Shown piece by piece: positions 43,748-51,840 of a DNA stretch of 64,000 nt. Position 1 is the first letter of the stretch. Each line of letters begins with the position of its first letter. A program made the position numbers and the translations under genes. Under the pieces are notes generated by a model that saw only the letters and a list, made by a program, of their open reading frames with translations, was not told the origin of the DNA and did no database searches. Location: the NCBI GenBank assembly GCA_035656635.1, contig DASRSD010000184.1, positions 1 through 64,000 of the forward strand, read 5' to 3'. This stretch comes from Pirellulales bacterium. GTDB taxonomy: Bacteria; Planctomycetota; Planctomycetia; Pirellulales; JADZDJ01.

Positions 43748-44569
43748 ATGTTCCGCTACGCCATTTGCAACGAAACTTTTCAAGATTGGCCCTTCGATCG
43801 GGCGTTTGCCTTCGCCCGCGAGTGCGGCTACACCGGCATTGAAATCGCCCCGTTCACGCTGGCCCGGTACGCCACAGAAATTTCGCCACAGCAGCGCGCC
43901 CAAGTGCGCCGGCAGGCCGAAGCGGCAGGGCTGGAAGTCGTCGGCTTGCATTGGCTGTTGGCCAAGACCGAAGGGTTTTATCTCACGTCGCCCGATCAGT
44001 CCGTGCAAACCAAAACGGCCAATTACTTGTGCGAACTAGCACGGCTGTGCCGCGATTTAAGCGGAACGATTATGGTTCTTGGCTCTCCGCAGCAGCGAAA
44101 CCTGTTGCCGAGTGTCACCAAGCCGCAAGCAATGGGCTACGCCGCCGACGTGTTGCGGGCAGCGCTACCGGTGCTGGATGAATGCGGCGTGACGATTGCC
44201 GTGGAACCGTTGGGGCCGGCCGAAGGAGATTTTTTGCTCACTGCCGCGGAAGGGCGCGAACTGATTAACCTGGTCAACTCGCCGCATGTTCGCCTGCACC
44301 TGGACTGCAAAGCCATGGCCAGCGAGTCGCAGCCGCCGGCCGACATCATTCGGGCCAACCGCGACATCCTTGCTCACTTTCACGCTAACGACCCAAACCT
44401 GCAAGGCCCCGGCATGGGTCAGCTCGACATGCGGCCGATTTTTGCGGCCCTGAAAGAAATCGACTGGCGCGGCTGGATTTCGGTCGAAGTGTTCGATTAC
44501 GCCCCCGGCATTGAACGCCTGGCCCGCGAAAGCATGCAAAACATGCTGGCCGCTGCTGCTGGTACATAG
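43748..44569 (+). CDS. Sugar phosphate isomerase/epimerase (TIM-barrel, AP-endonuclease-2 family)
   Basis: A 273-residue protein of the xylose-isomerase-like TIM-barrel superfamily. Recognisable blocks are ICNETFQDWPFDRAFAFARE near the start, CGYTGIEIAPF, LHWLLAKTEGFYLTS, VLGSPQQRNLLP, IAVEPLGPAEGDFL, RLHLDCKAM and HFHANDPNLQGPG. The Glu in VEPLG, the Asp in LDCKAM and the His in HFHAND are placed to bind the metal ion. Members act as sugar isomerases, epimerases or ketol-acid enzymes; the substrate is unknown. The start at 43748 (MFRYAICNE) is chosen over the longer frame. Confidence 0.84.
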   Translation: MFRYAICNETFQDWPFDRAFAFARECGYTGIEIAPFTLARYATEISPQQRAQVRRQAEAAGLEVVGLHWLLAKTEGFYLTSPDQSVQTKTANYLCELARLCRDLSGTIMVLGSPQQRNLLPSVTKPQAMGYAADVLRAALPVLDECGVTIAVEPLGPAEGDFLLTAAEGRELINLVNSPHVRLHLDCKAMASESQPPADIIRANRDILAHFHANDPNLQGPGMGQLDMRPIFAALKEIDWRGWISVEVFDYAPGIERLARESMQNMLAAAAGT

Positions 44570-44597
44570 CGTGACTGTCACCGCCGCGCATGAAGAG

Positions 44598-44652
44598 GCC
44601 CCGGTGTTGCTTGTTGCATCTCGGGGAAGAGGATCTTTAGCAACACCGGGGC
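44598..44652. repeat. 14-bp perfect inverted repeat
   Basis: GCCCCGGTGTTGCT (44598-44611) is exactly inverted at 44639-44652 (AGCAACACCGGGGC) with a 27-base loop. It lies between the convergent isomerase and SEC-C/TPR genes. There is no T-run, so a strong terminator is not clear; it looks like a dispersed palindromic repeat. Confidence 0.6.
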
Positions 44653-44784
44653 GTGGGGATTGCGTGCTAATATACACGCTCCACTCGTGCTGCGGTGTTA
44701 GAAGTGTGTGAACTTTCCGCTTGCAGAACTGAACGAAAGCAACTGGCGCGGAAAGATGCGAATTTGCAAAGAGATCGTGGCTTA

Positions 44785-46929
44785 TCAATCCGGCAGCCAC
44801 AACGCCGATTTTTTTTCGCCAGTGGCTTGCGGAGCGTCGGGCGTCCACAATTTGCCGGGCTCGGCAGCAGCGCCTGGAACTACAAGCGGCGTGGCTGCAC
44901 TGGCTCCCGCGGCAGCCGGCGGAGCCGCGCCCACGGCCAAGCGGCCATCGGGCGTGATCAAACCGAATTGCATCAGCAGTTGCACCAGCGCCTGAGCCAC
45001 GCCCGGCTCGCGCGCATGTTGACGCTGAATGTGGTCGATCAATTGCAGCACCGTTTGCCCATCGCCCAATTGAATGCGCAGCGAAAGCTCCAATAAATCC
45101 CAGGATGCCGAAGATTGCTTGTGGGCTTCGGCCAATTTGCGGGCTTCGTCGATGATTTGCAGCGCTGCGGTGGAATTGGGCGCCGTGCGCACCAGCCAAC
45201 GATAGGCGGAAAGCTTGTACTCCGGCACCGGAATATTTGGCCGCTGGACGACTTCCGGCGCCAATCGCTTAAGGGCCAGCGCAAAATTGGCGACGACTGC
45301 CCGATTGAACGCTTGCTGCAATTGTTCGTCGGAAAGCGATTCGGGCTGCAAGCGGAACATGCGGTTCAATGGGAGCTGATTCATGTCGAGCCCGGCTGAA
45401 TTTAAATCGCCCAGTTCCGGCAGTTTGAAATTGCGCCGCAGTTGGTTGTAAGTGTCGGGCGTGCTATCGGCATCGGAGAGCTGCAGCAGCAGAATTGCCG
45501 CTTGCAATCGAGTGCGATATTGCGGTTCCGTGGCCGCCTGCTCCGGCGTGCGGCCGCCGAAAATCGGCAACGGCAGCTTCGGCCAGCGATTGAGCACCAG
45601 CGATTGCCGTTGTTCCAACCCCAGCTTTAGCCGCAGCGCTTCCGGCGTGTCGTCGGGCAAGCGCCAATGCCAACTGAGCGCGTGTTCGGTTTGCCCCAAG
45701 TGGCCAATGACGGTTTCCGCCGAGGGCGGGCCGAACCCGTCGCCCAGTGTTTCCTGCAAAAGTTTTTGGGCAGTCGGCAGCTCAGGACGGAATAGGAGCA
45801 ACTCCAGCCGGGCTTCGCGATCGGTTTGCTTGCCGAACAGGAGCAATTGACCAAGTTGATTAGGAATTTGTTCGGGGGTAATCTCTTTGCCGCTGGCGAG
45901 CGCCGGACGGCTCAACAACGAAAAAGCGGCGCGCGGCGGCGGCTCGTTTTGCTCTGTCCAAGGGCGGGTATCCAGCGGCAACCGTTCGAAGCGACGATCA
46001 GCAGCAAATTTTTCTTGGGCCGCTTCACCGTTATCTAGGTTGTACGTGAGCGAAATTTCGTCCACGTGCCCTTCCGCCTCGTCCTTCGCCAGCAATTGAG
46101 CCAGCGCTTCGGCCTCGACGGCATCGTCGGCCGGCACCTCCAAGGCCGCGAATTTTCGCAGGGCATCTACCGCTTCCGCGTAGTTACCGAGGAAGCTGTG
46201 GAGCGTGGCCAAATTTCGCCAGAATGCTGGTGAGCTTCCAGCCTGCGAAGCCAATGCCGTCCATTGATCGACGGCTTTTTTCCAGTGCCCATGATGCGCT
46301 TCGTTTAAGCCCGCCTGAAATGGCGCTTCCCACGACGCTTTCGCCGGCGCCGGCTCAAATGGCAGCGTGTTCTTCAGCAGCACGGGAATGGTCGGCGAGC
46401 CTTCCAATTGCAACAGCGTGGAGACAGCCCGTTCGTCCCGGCCTTGCGACAACCCCAACTGCAATTGCAAATGGGCGCGGGCGGGAACGACATGGCCGCC
46501 TTGCAGCAGCACCAACGCCAAAGCGCCGATGGCATCGTACACCTGGGAAGGCATTTCTGTTCCACAGGCTTCAATCGCCTGTTGCAGCCAGATGATGGCC
46601 CCCAACGGGTCCCCTTGCGCTGCCGTATGCAGTGCTTTTTCCGACCGGGCGATGGGGTTTTCCGGGTGCTGCTTGAGAAATGCCGCTAGCGTGGATTCCG
46701 CGGCCGCAGCATCCCCCAGGGCCGTTTCCAACTGTACGCGCATGCTTTGCAAGCAGGCCCGGCCCGGATACTTTTCGTCCAGCTTGCGAACGGCATCAAG
46801 GCAGGCCGAAGCCTGTTCTCCTTCGAGCATGCGCTGCAGCTTATCTAACTCCTGCACCAAATCGGAGCAGCAGAATTTCAGTTTTTTTCCGGTGCCGCCG
46901 GGGCAGGGAGAATAAGGATCGATGGGCAT
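44785..46929 (-). CDS. SEC-C motif and TPR-repeat protein
   Basis: A 714-residue cytosolic protein. The first 20 residues carry a SEC-C type zinc motif (CPGGTGKKLKFCC, as in the C-terminus of SecA). Tetratricopeptide-like helices then run through the first half (RACLQSMRVQLETALGDAAA, FWRNLATLHSFLGNYAEAVD). The second half has further helical repeats and no enzyme motif; the C-terminus is Ala/Pro-rich. The start at 46929 (MPIDPYSPCPG) is chosen because the zinc motif follows directly. Role unknown; SEC-C motifs in other proteins support metal-dependent binding. Confidence 0.78.
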   Translation of the reverse strand: MPIDPYSPCPGGTGKKLKFCCSDLVQELDKLQRMLEGEQASACLDAVRKLDEKYPGRACLQSMRVQLETALGDAAAAESTLAAFLKQHPENPIARSEKALHTAAQGDPLGAIIWLQQAIEACGTEMPSQVYDAIGALALVLLQGGHVVPARAHLQLQLGLSQGRDERAVSTLLQLEGSPTIPVLLKNTLPFEPAPAKASWEAPFQAGLNEAHHGHWKKAVDQWTALASQAGSSPAFWRNLATLHSFLGNYAEAVDALRKFAALEVPADDAVEAEALAQLLAKDEAEGHVDEISLTYNLDNGEAAQEKFAADRRFERLPLDTRPWTEQNEPPPRAAFSLLSRPALASGKEITPEQIPNQLGQLLLFGKQTDREARLELLLFRPELPTAQKLLQETLGDGFGPPSAETVIGHLGQTEHALSWHWRLPDDTPEALRLKLGLEQRQSLVLNRWPKLPLPIFGGRTPEQAATEPQYRTRLQAAILLLQLSDADSTPDTYNQLRRNFKLPELGDLNSAGLDMNQLPLNRMFRLQPESLSDEQLQQAFNRAVVANFALALKRLAPEVVQRPNIPVPEYKLSAYRWLVRTAPNSTAALQIIDEARKLAEAHKQSSASWDLLELSLRIQLGDGQTVLQLIDHIQRQHAREPGVAQALVQLLMQFGLITPDGRLAVGAAPPAAAGASAATPLVVPGAAAEPGKLWTPDAPQATGEKKSALWLPD

Positions 46930-47259
46930 TTCGAAGACAGCAGTCGGATCAAAGATGATAGCGGCGAAACCAACTCGGCGATTGCAAAAAATTCTTGCCA
47001 AAGGCCGAATCGCAATGGTAGCAAACCCTTGTCGCCTCGGCTACCGCCTAACTTATTGCCCCTTAACTGTTTGTGAACTTGGGAAACTGCGAAGCCTGGG
47101 GCGAGACAGAGTTTTTTGACGATTCTAGCGACTATTCCTGTGGCGTAAGCCTTGCCGCATCCGATTCTGTGGGGGAAGAAAAACCGGAGCGCAGTGTTCC
47201 CGGGCAAGAGATTTTGAACAACGTTCGTGACTTGGCAACAAGGTGTGGAGGATCGTGGA
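46930..47259. other. Divergent intergenic region, no gene supported
   Basis: A 330-base gap between the SEC-C/TPR gene and the BBP7-like gene. No recognisable RNA gene or frame with a start signal is present. It should contain two promoters; a GTTTTTTGACG stretch at 47111 might include a -35 box, but no matching -10 at the right distance was found. Confidence 0.4.
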
Positions 47260-48546
47260 GTGAAACTCGCGGCCTGGCATCTCATGGTGGTTAGTGGAGC
47301 GTTGCTGCTGGCGGCAGGATCGCTGCGCGCCCAAATGCCGGAAACGCTCCCCGAACCAAATGGCAAATCTTCCAGCATCGATCCGTCCACTTCGTCGATT
47401 TTCGATAATTCTTCGTCTCCGCACCTCGGCGATACGACTTCCAAACTGATGATTGAAGGGGGGCAAATTGTCCCCGAACATTCGGACATCGAGCATACCG
47501 ACGGCGATGGCGTGTTTTCCGATCAACGACCTTACCCGGCCAGTTCCGGGTATTGGTGGCGCGATGGCTGCTGGTACGGCGACTTCGACTTTGTCATTTG
47601 GAATCGAAGTCGCGCCAATCCAAAAATTATCTCCGCCGAAGAAAACGGGAATGGCCAAATAACGGGGCGGTTTTTGAACTCCCGTGGCGAAGCGATGCCG
47701 TTGGAAGCGGGCGGACGCGGCACTCTGGGCTACTTCCTCGGCCGTGATTGCCAGAACCGAGATCACAGCCTGGAAGTTACCTATCTGGGATTCAACAATT
47801 GGGAAGGCGAAAACAGCTTGGCGGCCGAACCGAACAATACCTTGCAAATTATTCCGTTGAATATAGCGGTTGCCGGCTTTACCAATGCCACGCTCGCCAC
47901 GACAAACTACCGTTCCGACTTTCAGAGCATAGAGATCGATTACCGCGTTCGCAATCGACCGGGACGAGATCAACTAACGATGGGTCCAGATGGGTTTTGG
48001 TCGCGGCACGTGCAGCCAGGACGCACGGAATCGCTGTTCTTTGGCTTGCGCGGCATCTCGGAAGAAGAACAGTTCCGCTGGCTAAGCAGTGCGCCGGTGC
48101 CTTCGACCACCTTCAGCGGCGATTATCAATTGAACACGAAGAACCATTTGCTGGGTTTCCAAGTCGGCGGCGATTGCTACGACGTGCATGAATCTTTCTA
48201 CTGGGGCATCAAGGGAGATGCCGGCATTTACTGCAACTTTACCAACGGCTTTGCACACATCGTGGGTCTGGATACAACCGCCACCACTCCCACCGAGAAT
48301 CAATCCGGAACGGCCAGTGAACAGACGGCGGCTTTCTTAGGAGAGCTCAGCTTCGTAGTGGGCTACGATATTAACGATCACTTAATGATCCACGCCGGCT
48401 GGGATTTGGTCCTGCTCGGCGGACTGGCCTTGGCGCCGGACCAGGTTTCGTTCGATAGCAGCTTGCTAGCGCCCCAACCCTTTGTGAGAAACGACGGCGA
48501 TATTTTCTACAACGGTCTATCGGTCGGCTTGGAAGCGTATTGGTAA
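47260..48546 (+). CDS. BBP7-family outer-membrane beta-barrel protein
   Basis: A 428-residue exported protein that ends in an aromatic residue (LSVGLEAYW), as beta-barrels do. Signal peptide MKLAAWHLMVVSGALLLAAG and then SLRAQ. The repeated amphipathic strands and the block GYWWRDGCWYGDFDFVIWNR, plus ending strands HLMIHAGWDLVLLGGLALA, fit the BBP7 family (named from Rhodopirellula barrels). The start is GTG at 47260, preceded by GGAGG eight bases earlier, rather than a frame extension upstream. A terminator follows. The ligand or role is unknown. Confidence 0.75.
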   Translation: MKLAAWHLMVVSGALLLAAGSLRAQMPETLPEPNGKSSSIDPSTSSIFDNSSSPHLGDTTSKLMIEGGQIVPEHSDIEHTDGDGVFSDQRPYPASSGYWWRDGCWYGDFDFVIWNRSRANPKIISAEENGNGQITGRFLNSRGEAMPLEAGGRGTLGYFLGRDCQNRDHSLEVTYLGFNNWEGENSLAAEPNNTLQIIPLNIAVAGFTNATLATTNYRSDFQSIEIDYRVRNRPGRDQLTMGPDGFWSRHVQPGRTESLFFGLRGISEEEQFRWLSSAPVPSTTFSGDYQLNTKNHLLGFQVGGDCYDVHESFYWGIKGDAGIYCNFTNGFAHIVGLDTTATTPTENQSGTASEQTAAFLGELSFVVGYDINDHLMIHAGWDLVLLGGLALAPDQVSFDSSLLAPQPFVRNDGDIFYNGLSVGLEAYW

Positions 48547-48568
48547 GCGGCCGCAAGAATAAAAACGC

Positions 48569-48602
48569 AAAGCCCTGGGAATGCTATCCCAGGGCTTTTT
48601 TT
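48569..48602 (+). terminator. Rho-independent terminator after the BBP7-like gene
   Basis: AAAGCCCTGGGA, loop ATGCTA, TCCCAGGGCTTTTTTT forms a 12-bp stem with a run of seven T, 22 bases after the stop. It is a textbook terminator and isolates the gene from the convergent PDZ operon. Confidence 0.92.
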
Positions 48603-48661
48603 GTTGAGCGATGCCAATATGTTGCGGGGTTGCCCACGACGTGAATTGAACCTTGCCGCAA

Positions 48662-50014
48662 TTATTGACCGCCCGGCGGGCCTTGTCGCTGGCCGTCGTT
48701 CGGCGGCGGGCCACCTAATCCTGGTGGACCGTTGCGGCCAGAATCTGGGCCACGAGGTTGCATGTGCGGCATGGAATCTTCCGGGCGCGGGTGCATGCGC
48801 GGCATGCCATCGGTTCCATCAACGTGCAATCGTTGAATTTCCTGTTGCAGCATATCCAAGCGCCGATCGAGCTCATCGAAGCGCTGCATCATTTCCGGCG
48901 GCAAGGCTCCGGCAGCCGCATTAGGAGCTAACTGGTTGTACTGCCGCGGCGGATAGGCGGGCGGAGGAGAATAACCTGGCGGCATTGGCTGGGCAAAGGG
49001 CGGCAGTGAATTTCCGTCTCGCGATTGTGGACGTCCGTCATGCGGCGGCGGACCATTTTCATTGCGCGGCGGGCCCTTGCCATCGTGCGGTGGGCCTTTG
49101 CCATCGTGTGGCGGACCATCACCACCATGCCCTGGAGGTCCGTTCCCATCGGGCGGCGGTGGATTCATTCCCGGCGGACCCATCGGCATCCCTTCAACGC
49201 GAATGCCCGGTGGCTGAAAAAAGCTATTCGGATTGTTTCCGCCCATGAACGGCGCCAGCGGGCCACCCCCAATCAGCTGTCCCACCAACGGTCGCAAATC
49301 GTCGGGAAGCTTATTTAACTCTTGATCGGTAATTTCCCATTTATCATCGCCGCGCGTCACGGTAATTTTTCCAGGATCCTTGCCGTGATGCACAACGGTG
49401 ACGGTCACGTTATCGGGCAAATCGACATGTGGGGCGCCGGGCGGGCCGGAAAATATGAAACCTTGTCCAGGGCGCGCGATGAGATTGACCGTGCCGTGCT
49501 GCCGTTCGGCGGGCGTGACAGCAATAGTTTGCTCTTTGCCGCCACGAATAATTTTGAGCGAAAGTTCTTTTCCGCCGGCCGCGTTAACCGCTTTGACAAG
49601 ATCGGCGGGATGAGCCAATTTCGTATCGCCGGCCGAAACAATTAAATCATGCTGTTTGATGCCCGCCTTCGTGGCCGGACCCTCTTCAGCGACGTGAATG
49701 ACGACTAACCCCTCGTCATCTTTCAAGCCGAGTTGTGACTTCAGTTCCGGCTGAGCTTCACGGCATTCCACGCCGATCCAATACTTGCCGGTCTCGCCGT
49801 TCACGGCCAAATCGAGATAGCGCTGCCATTCGGGACCTTGAAAGGCATTGTTCGGCGCTTGGGCGAACAAACGCTGTGCTTCATTGAACGCACCACTTGA
49901 ATCGTCACCGTCATCGGCCGCGGCGTGTTTTTGTTGTGCCAGCGCGCCCGAAATCAAAATGATGGCCGCCAGGCATGTCCAGCCAAAGCGACGTTGCCAT
50001 AAATCGCACTGCAT
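48662..50014 (-). CDS. Exported PDZ-domain protein with Pro/Gly/His-rich tail
   Basis: A 450-residue secreted protein, third gene of a sigma/anti-sigma operon. Signal peptide (RRFGWTCLAAIILISGALA, positions 8-26). A PDZ domain lies at about 70-160 (YWIGVECREAQPELKSQLGL and then DDEGLVVIHVAEEGPATKAGI). Then comes a beta region and, from about 280, a low-complexity tail with GPPHDGKGPPHDGKGPPR-like repeats and a short coiled coil (MMQRFDELDRRLDMLQQEIQ). No protease domain is present, so it is probably a binding protein. The start at 50014 is after the divergent reading through the neighbour. Confidence 0.8.
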   Translation of the reverse strand: MQCDLWQRRFGWTCLAAIILISGALAQQKHAAADDGDDSSGAFNEAQRLFAQAPNNAFQGPEWQRYLDLAVNGETGKYWIGVECREAQPELKSQLGLKDDEGLVVIHVAEEGPATKAGIKQHDLIVSAGDTKLAHPADLVKAVNAAGGKELSLKIIRGGKEQTIAVTPAERQHGTVNLIARPGQGFIFSGPPGAPHVDLPDNVTVTVVHHGKDPGKITVTRGDDKWEITDQELNKLPDDLRPLVGQLIGGGPLAPFMGGNNPNSFFQPPGIRVEGMPMGPPGMNPPPPDGNGPPGHGGDGPPHDGKGPPHDGKGPPRNENGPPPHDGRPQSRDGNSLPPFAQPMPPGYSPPPAYPPRQYNQLAPNAAAGALPPEMMQRFDELDRRLDMLQQEIQRLHVDGTDGMPRMHPRPEDSMPHMQPRGPDSGRNGPPGLGGPPPNDGQRQGPPGGQ

Positions 50015-50135
50015 GGGAAGTACTCTTTTTTTCGTTCTACCGGAACCACGAAGAATGATTTCAAATTGCTCTGCGCGACCAACGACGATCGCGACTGTGT
50101 ATTTCCGACCACTAAACACGCCACCGACCGCTGCC

Positions 50136-50948
50136 TCACTGCCAGCCGTCGGTGTCGCGCACTTCGACAAAATCCATGGGCAACACCACCTGCGTGCCGT
50201 CTTCCAGTTGCACGGGATAATACGCCCGATGTTGTTCGACCGCATGTCCGGTGCTTTCCAGCGTTTGCACAGCCGTATCGGAAAGAACCGGCTGTTGACT
50301 AGCCAACAGGGTTTGCACGTTATCTTCGCTGGCCGCAACTAAAGGCACTTCGACGGTTTGCTCTCCCTGCCCGCTAGCGGTGGGCAGAGTCACTTTGAGT
50401 GATTGCCATTTGCTGGAATTGGTCGTCGCCGAATTTGAAGCAACGACGCTGTCATTCGCTGAAACTTCCAAGGGTGATGTATTTGCCGCCGGGGTTGAAT
50501 TGTTCGACGGCGCTGCAGCCGGGGACACAGCATCCGGCGTAGCCTGCACAATTGTGGAATTGTTCGCTTGACCGGCGGGTGAGCCGATGGGCAAAACCCC
50601 GTGCGCGGCCATACCCAAGGTAAACGCCACGAGGACGCTTGCTGCCAACGCGAACCAATTCAATCGCGACATGCGAAAGCCACCATGGCGCAGTGCCGGA
50701 GCAGCAAGATGCACCGCCGGTCCCGACGTGCCGGCTGCAGTTTTTTTCGCGGTTAATTGCCGCAATTCGTCGCGCAGGGCTTGCGCTTCAATAAACGCCA
50801 GCGCGCAGCGGCGCCAACCATCCGGTTGGCTTTCCAATACCGAGAGCAATTGCCGCTGTTGGTCCGCGTTCAATTCTCCATCGGCCCAGCGCTCCAATCG
50901 ATGCTGGAAGTCGTCCGCAAAGTTAGGCATGTTCTGTGCATCGCTCAT
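50136..50948 (-). CDS. Putative anti-sigma factor (FecR-less, single-pass)
   Basis: A 270-residue protein. The cytosolic N-terminal part (FQHRLERWADGELNADQQRQ followed by LLSVLESQPDGWRRCALAFI) resembles anti-sigma N-domains. One membrane helix is at about 98-117 (WFALAASVLVAFTLGMAAHG). A Ser/Thr/Ala/Asn-rich periplasmic linker and a C-terminal beta segment with YPVQLEDGTQVVLPMDFVEV follow. It lies 26 bases after the ECF sigma gene. AAGGAA precedes the ATG; a TTG at 50978 overlapping the sigma stop is an alternative start. Confidence 0.72.
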   Translation of the reverse strand: MSDAQNMPNFADDFQHRLERWADGELNADQQRQLLSVLESQPDGWRRCALAFIEAQALRDELRQLTAKKTAAGTSGPAVHLAAPALRHGGFRMSRLNWFALAASVLVAFTLGMAAHGVLPIGSPAGQANNSTIVQATPDAVSPAAAPSNNSTPAANTSPLEVSANDSVVASNSATTNSSKWQSLKVTLPTASGQGEQTVEVPLVAASEDNVQTLLASQQPVLSDTAVQTLESTGHAVEQHRAYYPVQLEDGTQVVLPMDFVEVRDTDGWQ

Positions 50949-50974
50949 CGAAGGTTCCTTAACTAACTTTTGTT

Positions 50975-51553
50975 TCAACCGCGTGTCTCAACCACGTTCA
51001 ATGCCAACAGCTCGCTTCGCAACCGAGCGCGTGCTCGGTGCAATCGTGTTTCCACGGCCGAGTGGCTAATGCCCAGGTGTTCGGCCAATTGGTGATAGTT
51101 CCAATCTTCGGTGTATTTCAACAGCAAAATTTCAGCATCGCGCGGTTGCAGCCGAGCCACCGCCTCGCGCACCAAACGCTGCCGTTCGTCGGCCAGTAAC
51201 CAGGCCAGTGGATCGGGCGAGCCGGCATCGTGATCCGGCGGCGGCCAGCGCTGCACGAATCGATCGATCAGCTTGCGCTGGCGGCCATGTTTGCGGCGAT
51301 ATAACAGTGCCTGCAGCACCCCCAGCCGGTACAGCCATGGCGCGGCCTTAGCTGGATCGTTGATGGGAGCCCGTTGGCGTACCGCCGCCAATGCCACTTC
51401 CTGCAATACTTCGTCCACCCCTTCGCTGTTGCCCAAGCGCGCAAACACGACCGTGCGCAACCAGCGCTCATGCTGTGCCAGCAAGGCCGACCAGTCGAGC
51501 GGCTGCGGCCGGTCCGTCGCACCCGTTTGCTCGTGTGCCTGGGTCTTGGTCAT
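50975..51553 (-). CDS. ECF-type RNA polymerase sigma factor
   Basis: A 192-residue sigma-70 family factor. Region 2: LLAQHERWLRTVVFARLGN and VDEVLQEVALAAVRQR; region 4: LQPRDAEILLLKYTEDWNYH and QLAEHLGISHSAVETRLHRA. The order sigma, anti-sigma, PDZ protein on the same strand within about 2.9 kb suggests an envelope-stress type module; the PDZ protein may sense or bind an envelope signal. That reading is inference. Most likely it drives its own operon, but no target promoter is identified. Confidence 0.9.
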   Translation of the reverse strand: MTKTQAHEQTGATDRPQPLDWSALLAQHERWLRTVVFARLGNSEGVDEVLQEVALAAVRQRAPINDPAKAAPWLYRLGVLQALLYRRKHGRQRKLIDRFVQRWPPPDHDAGSPDPLAWLLADERQRLVREAVARLQPRDAEILLLKYTEDWNYHQLAEHLGISHSAVETRLHRARARLRSELLALNVVETRG

Positions 51554-51840
51554 GCGAAAAGAATGTTGCTACGGCGCGTGGAATCTTGCCGGTTCGTTTT
51601 TTGGCGTGTCTGAATTTTCGACCGGCGGAACTTGCGGATTTTGCGACAATTACCCATTATATTCTGTCCGCCGCACGGTTTTGAATGGCACAAGTGCCTG
51701 CCGCAGAATCACTTACGAAGCTCCTGCGATTCGGTCGGCTCACGCCGTACAATTAAAAACCTTGCGATTTGAATGTAATTGAAATCCGATTCTGCGCCTC
51801 GTTCCCAAGCGGCGCATGGAATTTGCCATAAGGAACATGC

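Noticed and set aside
44570-44784. Small RNA or terminator at the 14-bp inverted repeat
   Set aside because: No T-run follows on either strand and no promoter was recognised, so only a repeat is reported.
50015-50338. 108-codon N-terminal extension of the PDZ protein
   Set aside because: It overlaps the anti-sigma gene in another frame, and a proper signal peptide starts at 50014.
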